Assembly (NCBI GenBank): GCA_032433765.1
Contig: JAVIAB010000051.1
Coordinates: 153,464,421 to 153,528,420 of the forward strand
Origin: Megaustenia siamemsis
Taxonomy: Eukaryota > Mollusca > Gastropoda > Stylommatophora > Ariophantidae
Length of the DNA stretch: 64,000 nucleotides
Direction: 5' to 3'
Both the position numbers and the translations under genes were made by a program. Shown one piece after another: positions 24,499-35,791 of this stretch. Position 1 is the first letter of the stretch; every line of letters begins with the position of its first letter. The notes below the pieces were generated by a model. The model was given only the letters and a program-made list of their open reading frames with translations, made no database searches and had not been told where the DNA came from.

Positions 24499-25745
24499 GA
24501 CTTTTTCGAGCAGTAACCGGCCCATAGGGCATAGACCCAGATACTCTTTCTCTTATCTACATTTGTATTCTAGCAGTTTTCAATCCTTTTAAAGATCTTT
24601 TACCAAGTCTCGCCATTTTTCTCTGTTCTGTGCAAGCAACTCTATCTTACTGAGGTAGTCGATTTCTTCTGCTCTGGCCTCTCTAATCAATGTTCTTCTC
24701 AGTGTCTCTCTGGTTCCCCCTCTTTTCCTCTTACCTGTTTTCCACACGAGGGCTTGCTTTGTTATTCTGTTATTATCTCTCATCATCACATGTCCAACAT
24801 ATGACCATTGTCTTTTCTTGATTATTGAAGATATTAGTGATTGATTGGCGATTTCTATAATTTCCACGTTTGTTTTGAATTCGTTCCACGCTATACAAAG
24901 TATTTTTCTTAGACATTTATTTTCGAATGCGTTCGACTTTGCTTGTACGTCTATTGTTGCTTTCCAGCTCTCACATGCATGTGTAAGATTTGATAGTCTA
25001 AGTTTTGTGTTTGTGTTGATGAGTTTTGATTTCCACAACTTTTCAAGGCTTCTGAAAGACATTGCCGCTCTAGCTATTCTGATTGTAATTTCTTTATTTG
25101 TATCCACTTCTCGATCAATGTGACTTCCAAGATAGATAAAGTGATCGATCTCTTCCACTTGGTTTGTTTTCCATGTATATTTTGTCGTCTGTTGGAATTA
25201 AACTTTTCATGACTTTAGTCTTTTCATGATTGATCTCAAGCCCAATTTTGCTGGCTACTGATGATAGTTCATTTGTGTTTTCCTGCATCATTTTTATCTG
25301 ACCGCTGATGTGGACTATGTCATCAACAAAGTCGAGGTCCTCCAAATGGTCTGCTTGTATCCATTCGATGCCTTTGTTACCATTGCAGCATTTCTTCATT
25401 ATGAAGTCCATAACAATTTCAAATAACAAGGGCGATAAAATACATCTTTGTTTAACCCCAGTTTCTATCGGAAAACATTCGCTCAGTCCTTCCTCTGTAC
25501 GAACTACAAACGTGTAGCCATCATATATGTCTTTGATTTTTTATGGCAAGCCATTTTGCTTCAGAATTTTCCACAAATAATCTCTATGAATACTGCCGAA
25601 TGCGTTTTTGAAGTCGATGAAATGAAGTACAAAAGGTTTTTGCTTTTCAATGTGTTCCTCCAATTTAAGTCGTAGCGTAAAGATGTGGTCAAGGCAGTTT
25701 CTCCCTTTTCTAAACCCAGCCTGTTCTTCACGCATTACTGTATCT
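24499..25745 (-). mobile_element. LINE-D copy D3, longest D copy
   Basis: An RTE-like LINE on the minus strand from the middle of RT to the 3' end. It reads EEQAGFRKGRNCLDHIFTLR and HFIDFKNAFGSIHRDYLW (motif A region, 25541-25735). Next comes a frame with DLDFVDDIVHIS (motif C as FVDD, about 25300-25325) and a C-terminal frame of 189 codons (24589-25158) with DHFIYLGSHIDREVDTNKEI, THACESWKATI, NKCLRKILCIAWNEF, WSYVGHVMMRDNN and KWRDLVKDL. The 3' UTR ends with the GGGCCGG and CTCGAAA-type sequence and a TCAATAGATAG tail. Stops and shifts make it inactive. Confidence 0.9.
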
Positions 25746-25785
25746 ATTGAATAAAAAAAATATATTACTGAGTAATCATCATCAT

Positions 25786-26015
25786 CATCATGTACCCTGC
25801 CGGATGGCGTAGGCGAGCATGTCCCTCCACAATCTTCTATCTACAGTGCATCGTATCGGTTCTGTTGTTGACTGTTTTCCATGCCATGACACCAAACCAT
25901 CCAGCATTTTCTCTCTTTGTCGTCCGCGATCTCTCTTTCCTTTTATTTTGCCAGTATGATTATTCAAGGCACTACTTGTCGGCTGCTCCCACAACCCCAT
26001 TCACCACCTGCACTG
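25786..26015 (-). mobile_element. LINE-B copy B2, short 3' end
   Basis: About 230 bp of a LINE-B end with a (CAT)n border. It reads GKIKGKRDRGRQREKMLDGL, VSWHGKQSTTEPIRCTVDRR and LWRDMLAYAIRQGT. It is almost colinear with the B3 end and is 5'-truncated just inside GKIKG. Confidence 0.93.
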
Positions 26016-26725
26016 AGTAATAATTTATTAGAATAATTTGTCATAGAATAATAATTTTGGAGAACATTTTGAGTCTGAGTATAACAATTAAGAGGAATAA
26101 TTGTTGACTTAGTAATAAATTAGGAAAATAATATTTCTGTGACTGAGTAATAAATTGGGAGAATAACTTGTGACTGAGTAATAAATTGGGAGAATAATTT
26201 GTGACTGAGTAATAAATTGGGAGAATAATTTGTGACTGAGTAATAAATTGGGAGAATAATTTGTGACTGAGTAATAAATTCGGAGAATAATTTGTGACTG
26301 AGTAATAAATTTGGATAATAATTTGTAACTGAGTAATAAATTGGGAGAATAATTTGTGACTGAAAAGTAATAAATTTGGAGAATAATTTGTGACTGAGTA
26401 ATAAATTCGGAGAATAATTTGTGACTGAGTAATAAATTCGGAGAATAATTTGTGACTGAGTAATAAATTTGGAGAATAATTTGTGACTGAGTAATAAATT
26501 CGGAGAATAATATTTCTGTGAATAAGTAATAAATTAGAGAATAATATTTATGTGACTGAGTAATAAATTGGGAGAATAGTTTGTGACTGAGTAATAAATT
26601 GGGAGAATAGTTTGTGACTGAGTAATAAATTGGGAGAATAGTTTGTAACTGAGTAATAAATTGGGAGAATAGTTTGTGACTGAGTAATAAATTGGGAGAA
26701 TAATTTGTGACTGAGAAACATAGTA
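26016..26725. repeat. 31-bp minisatellite
   Basis: About 22 units of 31 bp (GAGTAATAAATTGGGAGAAT plus AATTTGTGACT), with blocks of shared variants such as TTCGG/TTTGG and AATAGTTTG, suggesting local block duplication. The first and last units are degraded. Confidence 0.95.
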
Positions 26726-26817
26726 AATGAAAACGTAAAACAGGCGAAAGAATGAAACAAACAAAAAATGGATACAGTGGGGGAAAAAAATGTCACATGG
26801 CAGAACTATATATCTAT

Positions 26818-27065
26818 CTTTTGACCTTTCGAGCCGTAGCCGGCCCATAGGGCGTAGACCAAGATACTCCCTCTTTTATCTGAATTTTCAATTCTTGTAA
26901 AGATATTTTATCAAATCTCGCCATTAGTCTCTGTTCATGGCAGAACACATGATGATAATGATGCTCGGTGCAACTATAGTTTCCTTGCAATCTTCGGAGA
27001 CACCAGCAACTCGGATTGATCACTATCTTTCTCCATTGTTCTCTTTTCTGCATGAGTCTCAGTTT
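26818..27065 (-). mobile_element. LINE-D 3' end D4 joined to another LINE end
   Basis: Bases 26818-26935 match the D 3' end (GGCGTAGACCAAGATACTCC on the plus strand, and RLMARFDKISLQELKI on the minus strand). Bases 26935-27065 read as the end of a second, unrelated LINE on the minus strand (EQWRKIV). Both are short and inactive. Confidence 0.75.
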
Positions 27066-27184
27066 GAAGTTGTTTTATTTTCTTACACTAATCAATCCAG
27101 TTTTTCATTTTTCTTTCACCATGTTTTCTATCGTTTACCTTTTCCTGGAAGATTCGTCTTAGTTAGATCGTGTGGCATGCTCGA

Positions 27185-27675
27185 TAAAAATAATCTATAC
27201 GTTTTCTTTACCTATGTAAAAATTAATCTATTTTTCTTCACGCCTGTAAAGATAATCTATTTTTCTTCAACTATGTAAAAATAATCTATTTTTCTTCACG
27301 CCTATAAAGATAATCTATTTTCCTTCAACTATGTAAAAATAATCTATTTTTCTTCACGTCTGTAAAGATAATCTGTTTTCCTTCAACTATGTAAAAATAA
27401 TCTATTTTTCTTCACGCCTATAAAGATAATCTATTTTCCTTCAACTATGTAAAAATAATCTATTTTTCTTCACGCCTGTAAAGATAATCTATTTTCCTTC
27501 AACTATGTAAAAATAATCTATTTTTCTTCACGTCTGTAAAGATAATCTTTTTTTCTTCAACTATGTAAAAATAATCTATTTTTCTTCACGTCTGTAAAGA
27601 TAATCTATTTTCCTTCAACTATGTAAAAATAATCTATTTTTCTTCACCTAAGTAAAAATAATCTATTTTTTTGAA
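27185..27675. repeat. 58-bp tandem repeat
   Basis: About eight units alternate TCTATTTTTCTTCACGCCTG with TAAAGATAATCTATTTTCC and TTCAACTATGTAAAAATAA. It is a two-part (29 + 29 bp) repeat. A few related units recur at 27915-27980 beyond a LINE-F fragment, so F2 may have inserted into the array. Confidence 0.93.
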
Positions 27676-27709
27676 CATATGTAAAAACAATTAGAAAAAA
27701 AAACAATCA

Positions 27710-27915
27710 CCATTACTTGGCAATGCAATGAGATGGGAACAGCGAGAATATATTGTGAAAACTGGGAAAATTGAGGGACGAAGAGATAGAGGGAAGAAAA
27801 GTGAATTAAGAGAATGACTTGACGGTAGGTCAACAACAGAAATGATAAATATCTGTCGAGACGGAAAGTTGTGGAGAATCACCAACACTACCAGACATGG
27901 TAACTGATGATGATG
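27710..27915 (+). mobile_element. LINE-F copy F2, short 3' end
   Basis: About 200 bp of a LINE-F end: REQREYIVKTGKIEGRRDRG-like sequence, then a degraded C-terminus and the end GATGATGATG. A TAAAAATAATCTA-like unit of the 58-bp array lies on both sides. Confidence 0.8.
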
Positions 27916-27979
27916 TAAAAATAATCTAATATTTTTTTTATACCCATGTAAAATTAATCTATTTTTGTCTTTAAGCATG

Positions 27980-28244
27980 TATAAATGTCCTCGGGGTATC
28001 TCTCTTATTGGTGAAGATATCAGGACATTTCTTGTAAGTAGCGAGATCTCTGTGCAGACACATATCGTACTTCCTATTGTACCCATCTCGTTATTATCGA
28101 TTTAGTCGTCTACTTTATTTTTCTTTCACATTCATACAACTACATTTGTTATTTTACTGGCAGTTAAACGTATAATGCAGAACGTATATAATGTTCAATA
28201 ATTTGTTTAGAACTCTTTGTCTAAGATATAAACAAGAAAATGAG
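27980..28244. other. unassigned region
   Basis: AT-rich sequence. No gene or repeat is recognised. Confidence 0.4.
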
Positions 28245-28683
28245 TTCCTACATATTATGCAGATCCAGTCTTAACATATGGATGTGAATCATGGACAATG
28301 GGACAAAAGACAAGAAAGTCACTGGAGATTGTAGAAATGTGCTTTTACAGAAGAATTTTGAGAATACCCTGGACAGCTAAGAAGGGTAATGGAAACGTTC
28401 TGAAAGAGGCCAAAGCAAAAAGAGAGCTAATTTTCAATATTGGGAAGAAATAATATTTTTTTGGCCATGTAATGAGAAGGGAACAGCTGGAATATATTGT
28501 GACAACTGGGAAAATTGAGGGACGAAGAGATAGAGGGAAGCAGAGAGAAAAGATACCAGACAGCTTAATTAAGAGAATGGCTTGGCCGACGGTCAACAAC
28601 AGAAATAATATATAACTCGAAAACGAAAGTTGTGGAGAGACATGATCACCTAAGCCAGCAGGCTTGGTACTTGATGATGATCG
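28245..28683 (+). mobile_element. LINE-F copy F3, 3' fragment
   Basis: The C-terminal part of an RTE-like LINE. It reads LTYGCESWTMGQKTRKSLE, FYRRILRIPWTAKKGN, KEAKAKRELIFNI, then after a stop FFGHVMRREQLEYIVTTGKI and EGRRDRGKQREKIPDSL, with a (ATG)n-type end. It is the clearest F copy, close to F4. Confidence 0.9.
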
Positions 28684-29250
28684 TCCGTAATATAAACATT
28701 ATTCGGGTTGATGTTCATTGCAAACTTGGACAGACTGATAAGAAAATAGTATCGGAAACAGGGATAGGTGGGTACCTAAATCGATGTATTGGGGATTTAC
28801 CTCGCGAGCGTAGAACAAGTAGGATTGGACTAGTGATAGGAAGGATCAGGAGTGGGTATAGCCAGCACGGGAATGGAACTCACAGACAAAAATGTGGCAG
28901 AATTTTTTTTTAAAAACCACACTCATAGCTTTAAAGTGTAGGTTTGACATCATTGGACAATATCTGGCGTTTCGGCAACAACGATTTCTTTAGTAAACAT
29001 AAAAGAAAAACATTAGAGGAACACACGTGTGGAAATTGATACGGGACATGACTGTTGCATAGCTTTGGGGTAGTAGGACACTAGGACATTCTGTGTCGAA
29101 ACATTAGATATTGTCCTGTATAAACTTTCCCATAGGACATTGTTGCTTGGTATCTTCAACCCATCAGCGACCATCATGAACTTCAGTTTCCATCGACCAT
29201 TTTAAAATTAAAAAAAAAACGCGAAATGTTTCAAATTTGTGGAAAAAGTA
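28684..29250. other. unassigned region
   Basis: A 93-codon frame at 28632-28913 begins inside LINE-F and has no recognisable domain. No other feature is seen. Confidence 0.4.
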
Positions 29251-29253
29251 TTA

Positions 29254-29435
29254 TGTGTTTGATAACTTTCAACAGTAGGAAGATAGAGTGCATTGGTTGA
29301 ACGCGTTGTGTGTTTGATAACTTTCAACAGTAGGAAGATAGAGTGCATTGGTTGAACGCGTTGTGTGTTTGATAACTTTCAACAGTATGAAGATAGAGTG
29401 CAGTGGTTGAACGCGTTGTGTGTTTCATAACTCTT
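29254..29435. repeat. 55-bp tandem repeat, about 3.3 copies
   Basis: Units of 55 bp contain GATAACTTTCAACAGTAGGA and GTTGAACGCGTTGTGTG. They are nearly identical, so the array is recent. Confidence 0.93.
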
Positions 29436-31130
29436 AACATTAGAACCAGAAGAGTACCTTGATGGCAAGACATGCCTGCATGAAGCTCAGCGTAACTTTG
29501 AGCTGGTTGTGTTAAGTGAAAGCAACATGTGTCGAAGCTTCAAGCCAGAAGGCTTCAGAAGAGGGTTAACCACAGAACCCTTCCCGATCACGTAAGGATC
29601 GCCAACTGTTATCTTAAACGCCGCGATATACACGCATGTAATCGGTAAATGTGATAATCGATACTCTTTGAACAATTCAGACGTTCATTTCCTATCTCTC
29701 ACCTTCCGACTAAGCCCCCTACCCCTCTTTCCGCTCACACGGAGAAGCCCACCACCCGTTATCTTTACACACTCTCATCTTTCCCGCCAAGCTCCCGCAC
29801 GTAAACCACAAGTAATTAAATAATTAGGCCAGATAAAAGACTCCGGGCTCGGCAGCAGCACGGAATCTTTCCGCTGCGCAGTGCTAGACCAAACCGCGGA
29901 AGACTTCAGTTCTTGTCCGCGCTTTGCCCACGTGAAACTCATTGGGCAGCCCTCCCAGCGCGGTGCGAGTCCTCGCGGGCAAAAACCTGAAATTGGAAAT
30001 GTTAAACAAACAGTTTCAGTGCCCATCTTACCTTTCAAAGTTCCTTCACATTAAAGAGGCGGGAAAAGTCAGAACGTTCACGAAGACCTCCTCCATTCTG
30101 CTCATCCTTTTCATTAGCTTTATAGCTGATTCTCTCCTCCATGATCCAGGTATGCCCGTCCCGTCAGTTCTTCATTTGTTGTGGTGTTGTCTTTGAAGCC
30201 AGCGTTTGCTTATTTTTACAAAGATGCCTCAATGTCACGTGATCTCACATTCTTCCAAAGGCAGCCTCCAACGGTTTCCGTGAACCTTATTATAAGTAGC
30301 TCTCCAGTTTCCTAGACAAGGTTTCGCCGACATTGGTTTATTTATTGCTCGATTCCGCCTCGAGGTTTGTTTGTTGGGTGTACATACCCCCACCTCAAGC
30401 AATAAACACCGGCCCATCGATTACGTCATCAAACGTTCCTTCTCGCAGTCTTGAGTTATTGAGGCCCAGCCAACTAAATCCGAGAACTCCACGTTTATTG
30501 TTTTATCCAAACTGGGCGGGGCGCTAGGAATTCCCCTGCGAGTTGTTCAATTACTTATTAAAATAAACATGGCTACTCTCACGTCAAATGGTTCTAGCAG
30601 TGGATGGATTCCATGGCGAGAGCTTTTCCTGTAATGGTAAATGACCTTCAGGTTGTATTGAGTCAAACTTGTTGCTCTTATTTAACTCATTACCTTACAT
30701 TATTATTTTACATTTGGGCCGGTTCGAAGGGAGAAATGCTCAGTTGATGTAAGAGTTCATTACGCGGACCTTGCTGAAAACGTTGCAGCGATTTGCCTTT
30801 CGCTTTAGCTTTAAATAACACGAAGCAATTCTGAAATATTAACAATAAATAATAATAAATCACAATAAACAATAATAAATAAAATCTCAATAACAAATGT
30901 GTTCCCACTAAATTAATGGTAAAAAAAAAACGGAAACCAACTATACCAGAGGAAATAATGTGGCCACAGATGTGAAATAAATGTTTATCAATTTCCATGA
31001 AAAAAGGACAAAATAGCGCAAAATTCAGACGTACTGGGTGAATAATAAAAATAAAGTAATGTTGTAAGAAATTAATTAAAAAAAAAATATATATATATAT
31101 ATATTGTTGACAGAAAGTAGATTATAATAT
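29436..31130. other. low-repeat region, GC-richer at about 29700-30540
   Basis: The only kilobase-scale stretch of the window without an obvious mobile element. Bases 29700-30540 are clearly richer in G, C and CpG than their surroundings, as gene-proximal or promoter sequence can be. The longest frames (84-87 codons at 29775-30038 and 29942-30196) have no domain I recognise and overlap on opposite strands, so I call no gene. Bases 30840-30900 are AATAA-rich and 31085-31105 is (TA)n. If a host exon or promoter exists in this window, this is the most likely place. Confidence 0.4.
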
Positions 31131-31755
31131 GGTATAACAAGATAGAGTAGAACAAAACAAGACTACACAAAAACTGATTATAACAAAGCACATTATACCA
31201 AAACAGATTAGAGCAAAGTGTATCACACCACACAGATTAGAGCAAAGTATATTACACCACACAGATTAGAGCAAAGTATATTACACCACACAGATTAGAG
31301 CAAAGTGTATTACACCACACAGATTAGAGCAAAGTATATTACACCACACAGATTAGAGCAAAGTATATTATACCACACAGATTAGAGCAAAGTATATTAC
31401 ACCACACAGATTAGAGCAAAGTATATTACACCACACAGATTAGAGCAAAGTATATTACACCACACAGATTAGAGCAAAGTATATTATACCACACAGATTA
31501 GAGCAAAGTATATTACACTAAAACAGATTACAGCAAAGCTTATTAAAATAAAACAAATTACAGCAAAACAGATCGCAACAAAACATATCACAACAACACA
31601 GATCACACAATGAAGCAGATTACAACAAAACAGATAACAATAGAAAATTTTACAGCAAAACAGGCCACAATAGAATATGTTACAACGAATCAGATCACAA
31701 CAAAACAGGTTCAAATAGAATATATTACAATAAAACAGGCCACAATAGAATATCA
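31130..31755. repeat. 29/30-bp minisatellite, left part
   Basis: About ten copies of a 29-bp unit (CAGATTAGAGCAAAGTATAT plus TACACCACA). They pass into more varied units such as CACAACAAAACAGATC and CACAATAGAATATATTACAA. The last type continues at 33616-33800, beyond LINE-A copy A5. Confidence 0.93.
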
Positions 31756-33615
31756 TCATCATAATCATTTGGTGCCTTCTCCGCATCGAAGGTTGGCTAC
31801 CATGGAGCGCCATTCCACTCTGTCTCTTGCTTTGATGGTGCAGGTTGCCATAGGCTGACTTGTCCATCTTTTGATGTTACTCGTCCATGTCAGTCTTGGT
31901 CTGCCTCTGCCTCTATTACCTTGTATTTTCCCCTCTAATATTACTTATATTAGACTGTTGTGTCTTTTAACATGACCAAAAAATTTCATTTGTCTTGCTC
32001 TAATTGTCTTTAGTAGTTCTTTTGTCACCCTTAGTCGTCATAAAACTTCCTCGTTTGTTTTCTTTTCTTTCCATCCAATTCTACATATTCTTCTGTAAAT
32101 CCAATTTTCTGTTCTGTTTTCTGGTCTAATGTCCATGTTTCTGCACCATACAGGAATATTGAGAAGATGTAACATTTTGCTATTCTTAGTTTTCGCCCTC
32201 TTGTTATTTGTTTTGATGTTAGTATATTTTTCATGGCATTGAAATTACTTTTTGCTATACCTATTCTTTTATTTATTTCAGTTGTACATTTTCCATCACT
32301 GGTTATAGTACGTCTTTAACATATTTCGAATATTTTTGTTTTGAATGTTTCGTTATTAGTTTTGTGTGTGTGTTTTTCTTGTTTGTTCCTGCTGAAGGCC
32401 TATTGGGCCGAAACGTCGTTTAGTCTGTGTCGTCCACTTATCACGTAAAGCTTCTAACATACCATTTTTTTTTTAATTTTTCCCGTTATAGTATGTCCCA
32501 GGTAGTTGTAACTCTGGACTTTCTCCAGATGTATTCCTTCAACTTTGATATTTAATTGTAGGTCTTGAGAATTCCCTTTGTTTATGATCATAGTTTTAGT
32601 CTTTTTGATATTCAAATCTAGTCCATATTTCTTGCTTGTCATGTTTATCACATTAAGCAATTGTTGTAGATCTTTAGGATTTTCTGCTAGTAGAACAGTA
32701 TCATCAGCATATCTTAGGTTATTGATTATCTTCCCATTAATGTTTAGGCCTGGCATCTCTATGATGTTTTTAAAGATTTGTTCAGTGTATAAATTGAACA
32801 AGCTTGGTGATAGGATGCATCCTTGTCTTACTCCTCTTTTTATATCAATAGGTGTAGAGTTCTCCTTGTTATATTTTATTATTGCTGTTTGCTCCCAATA
32901 CAAATTACATATCAGTCGTATGTCTGTGTCATCCAGATTTATATCTTTTAGGCAGTCTATAAGTTGATTATGGTGTATTCTATCAAATGCTTTGGTGTAG
33001 TCTATAAAGCAGGCATATATTGGTTTGTTTACTTCTATGTACTTTTCGATCAATGCCCACATGCTGAATATGGCTTCTTTTGTCCCACTGTTTTTCTTGA
33101 GTCCGAATTGCTGTTCATCTAATTCATTATTAATTTTATTCTGAATCCTTCCTTGTATAACTTTTAGTAAAATTTTGGTTACCTGGCTCATTAGGCTTAT
33201 TGTTCTAAAATCGCTGCATTCAGCTGCACCATTCTTTTTAGGCAATGTAATAAAAGTTGATGTTTTTAGTTCATTTAGTATGTATCCTGTATGGTATATG
33301 TCATTGCATATGTCTGTGATCACCTCAATTCCAAAATCTTCTAGTGCTTGTATTATCTCTATCTGTATATTGTCAGGTCCTGCTGCTTTTCCCTTTTTCA
33401 TTGTTTTTATAGCTTTTTCTACTTCAGATTTCAGGATTTTAATCTGGATGTACATTTTATAAATGGTTTTTTTGTCCCTTCCGTCATGAAATAATTCTGT
33501 TATGTATTCCTGCCATCTATTTATTACATCTTTGTTGTCTGTTAGCATTCTTCCCTCTTTGTTTGCTATACATCCGTTTCCTGCAGCTTTTTTGTCTTTA
33601 TTAGTCATTCTCACA
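31754..33615 (-). mobile_element. LINE-A copy A5, best-preserved A reverse transcriptase
   Basis: LINE-A on the minus strand from upstream of RT to the (CAT)n end. Bases 32494-33615 hold an open frame of about 375 codons (the annotated frame continues into satellite on the N side). It starts with linker sequence (NRWQEYITELFHDGRDKKT). The RT shows KKGKAAGPDNIQIEIIQAL, TLPKKNGAAECSDFRTISLM, ACFIDYTKAFDRIHH with the motif A Asp, GVRQGCILSPSLFN and RYADDTVLLAE with both motif C Asp. Catalytic residues are all present. A 174-bp insertion (32311-32484) with a 9-bp TSD interrupts it after GHTIT. The C-terminal part (31754-32300) is more damaged. The copy splits a satellite and is flanked by CACAATAGAATAT on both sides, possibly its TSD. 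Confidence 0.93.
32302..32493. mobile_element. 174-bp insertion in A5 with hammerhead-like motif and 9-bp TSD
   Basis: Insertion 32311-32484 is flanked by GTTATAGTA (32302-32310 and 32485-32493). It contains CTGCTGAAGG, then CCTATTGGGCC, then GAAACGTCG. This resembles the hammerhead ribozyme core CUGANGA-stem II-GAAA with one changed core base (CTGCTGA) and a 4-bp stem II (GGCC/GGCC). A T run lies at its right end. Such motifs are known from Penelope-like elements and some SINE-like repeats. The element class is not certain. Confidence 0.7.
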
Positions 33616-33800
33616 ATAGAATATATTACAACAAAACAGGCCACAATAGAATATATTACAATAAAACAGATCACAATAGAATATATTACAACAAAACAGA
33701 TCACAATAGAATATATTACAACAAAACAGATCACAATAGAATATATTACAGCAAAACAGGCCACAATAGAATATATTACAATAAACCATATCACAACAAA
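33616..33800. repeat. 30-bp minisatellite, right part
   Basis: Six units of CACAATAGAATATATTACAA plus CAAAACAGAT or close variants. They continue the array left of A5. Open frames on both strands reflect the 30-bp period. Confidence 0.93.
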
Positions 33801-34084
33801 ACATATATATTGAATACCGTAAGCACTAATGTAGTTAGTCATGTTTGTATTAAAATCAACAATACAAGATTACCATCAGTCTATCAAGTCGAGCTGCAGA
33901 GAAGCAGTCACAATGAAGAAAGCTGGACATCACGAACACAAAATGAAATGATTCATCACGAGCCGCCTGTGTTAAGTACGAGAACTAGTTTTCATCTGAT
34001 TCATGGAAAGCAGCAAGAGAGATGAACTGGTGACAAGACAACGTAACGAGTAGACACGTCTTTTTATTTCCCAGAATGACAATC
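33801..34084. other. unassigned region
   Basis: No gene or repeat is recognised. A 71-codon frame (33810-34025) has no domain. Confidence 0.4.
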
Positions 34085-34665
34085 AGCCGCAGAAGAGATG
34101 GATGATTTCTGTGATCGAAGAGATAGATGATTTCTGTGATCGAAGAGATGGATTATTTCTGTGATCGAAGAGATGGATGATTTCTGTGATCGAAGAGATA
34201 GATGATTTCTGTGATCGAAGAGATGGATGATTTCTGTGATCAAAGAGGTGGATGATTTATATGATCGAAGAGATAGATGATTTCTGTGATCGAAGAGATG
34301 GATTATTTATGTGATCGAAGAGATAGATGATATCTGTGATCGAAGAGATGGATGATTTCTGTGATCAAAGAGGTGGATGATTTATGTGATCGAAGAGATA
34401 GATGATTTCTGTGATCGAAGAGATGGATGGTTTCTGTGATCGAAGAGATGGATGGTTTCTGTGATCGAAGAGATAGATGATTTCTGTGGTTGAAGAGATG
34501 GACAATTATTCTCATCAAAAGAGAGGAAAGGAGGGGGGGGGAGGTTTGAGATGAAAGAGATGGATGATTTATGTGATCGAAGAGATTGAAGATTACTCAG
34601 ATCAAAAGAGAGAGGGGAGGGGTGGTTGTGATCAAAGAGGTGGATGATTTATGTAATCAAAAGAG
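34085..34665. repeat. 25-bp minisatellite
   Basis: About 18 regular units of GAAGAGATGGATGATTTCTG plus TGATC, degrading and mixed with GAGAGGGGAGG-type sequence after about 34510. Confidence 0.95.
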
Positions 34666-35205
34666 ATGATTAATCTCTGTGAGCACACCCACAAACTAAA
34701 CAGTTGTGGTATCGCCGCTATCAACTTCATAGATCCACATAAAGCGGTTCCTACATACAACTAAAACACCAAGGGACGGACATTTCTTGAGATCAAATGT
34801 GCAAACAAGATCATCTTATAGGAAATACAGAAGTCGGAAAGACAGACATAAGATAAAGTGCAGACTGAACATGGAAAATATTAAATATATTTAAAATTGG
34901 CATACGAAATTAAGGAATGGTGAAAGATCTTGAACACTAGATCGTGTTCCCTATGTCTAGCAGGGAGTGAATGATCTATGAGGGAGTGAATGATCTAGCA
35001 GGAAGTGAATGATCTAGCAGTGAGTGAATGATCTAGCAGGCATGCGGCCATGATCAAACCCGAAATATCAGTTAACGGCGGGCATAGTTTTCAAGGAGAT
35101 AAGCACATATATTAAATATAACAAATATTAAATATAACAAATATTAAATATAACAAATATTAAATATAACAAATATTAAATACTATTCGAGGACGCGCGG
35201 AAAGC
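34666..35205. repeat. unassigned sequence with two short arrays
   Basis: Mostly unassigned. Bases 34965-35040 hold four units of GAGTGAATGATCTAGCAGG type. Bases 35105-35185 hold about five units of AAATATTAAATATAAC. No gene is seen. Confidence 0.75.
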
Positions 35206-35791
35206 ATAAATCATCATCATCATCATCATCATCATCTTCGTCTTCGCAACGAAGGTTGGCTACCATGGAGCGCCATTCTGCTCTGTCTCTTCCTTTGATC
35301 GTGCAGGTTGTCATAGGCTGATTTGTCCATCTTTTGATGTTACTCGTCCATGTTAGTGCTGGTCTGCCTCTGCTTCTTTTACCTTGTATTTTCCACTCCA
35401 GGATTACTTTTAGTAGGCTGTTGTGTCTTTTAACATGGCCCAAAAATCGAATTCGTTTTGTTTGAATTGTGTTTAGTAGTTCTCTTTCATTTTTAGTTGT
35501 TTTTTAAGACTTCATCGTTTGTTTTCTTTTCCTTCCATCCAATTCTACCTATTCTTCAATATTTCCACATTTCAAAAGCTTCAATTTTCTGTTCTGTTTT
35601 CTTGTCTAATGTCCATGTTTCTGCACCATATAGGAATAATGAGAAGATGTAACATTTTGCTATTTTTAGTTTTAGCCCTGGTGTTATTTGTTTTGATGTT
35701 AATATGTTCTTCATAACATTAAAATTACTTTTTGCCATTTGTATTCTTTTGTTTATTTCAGTTGTACATTTTCCATCACTGGTTATAGTAT
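35206..35791 (-). mobile_element. LINE-A copy A6, 3' end interrupted by LINE-B
   Basis: A LINE-A end on the minus strand. It has a (CAT)n border at 35208-35237, with WRSMVANLRCED at the end, GHVKRHNSLLKVILEWKIQG and FLYGAETWTLDKKTEQKIEA, and ends in the ITSDGKC region. LINE-B copy B3 cuts it, and only about 12 bp of A resume at 37009 (TGTCCAAGGT). B3 therefore landed almost at the truncation point of A6. Confidence 0.92.

Noticed and set aside
29775..30196. Possible host exons in the GC-richer region
   Set aside because: The frames are short, overlap on opposite strands, and show no domain or clear splice-site pair. I left the region as unassigned and flagged it.
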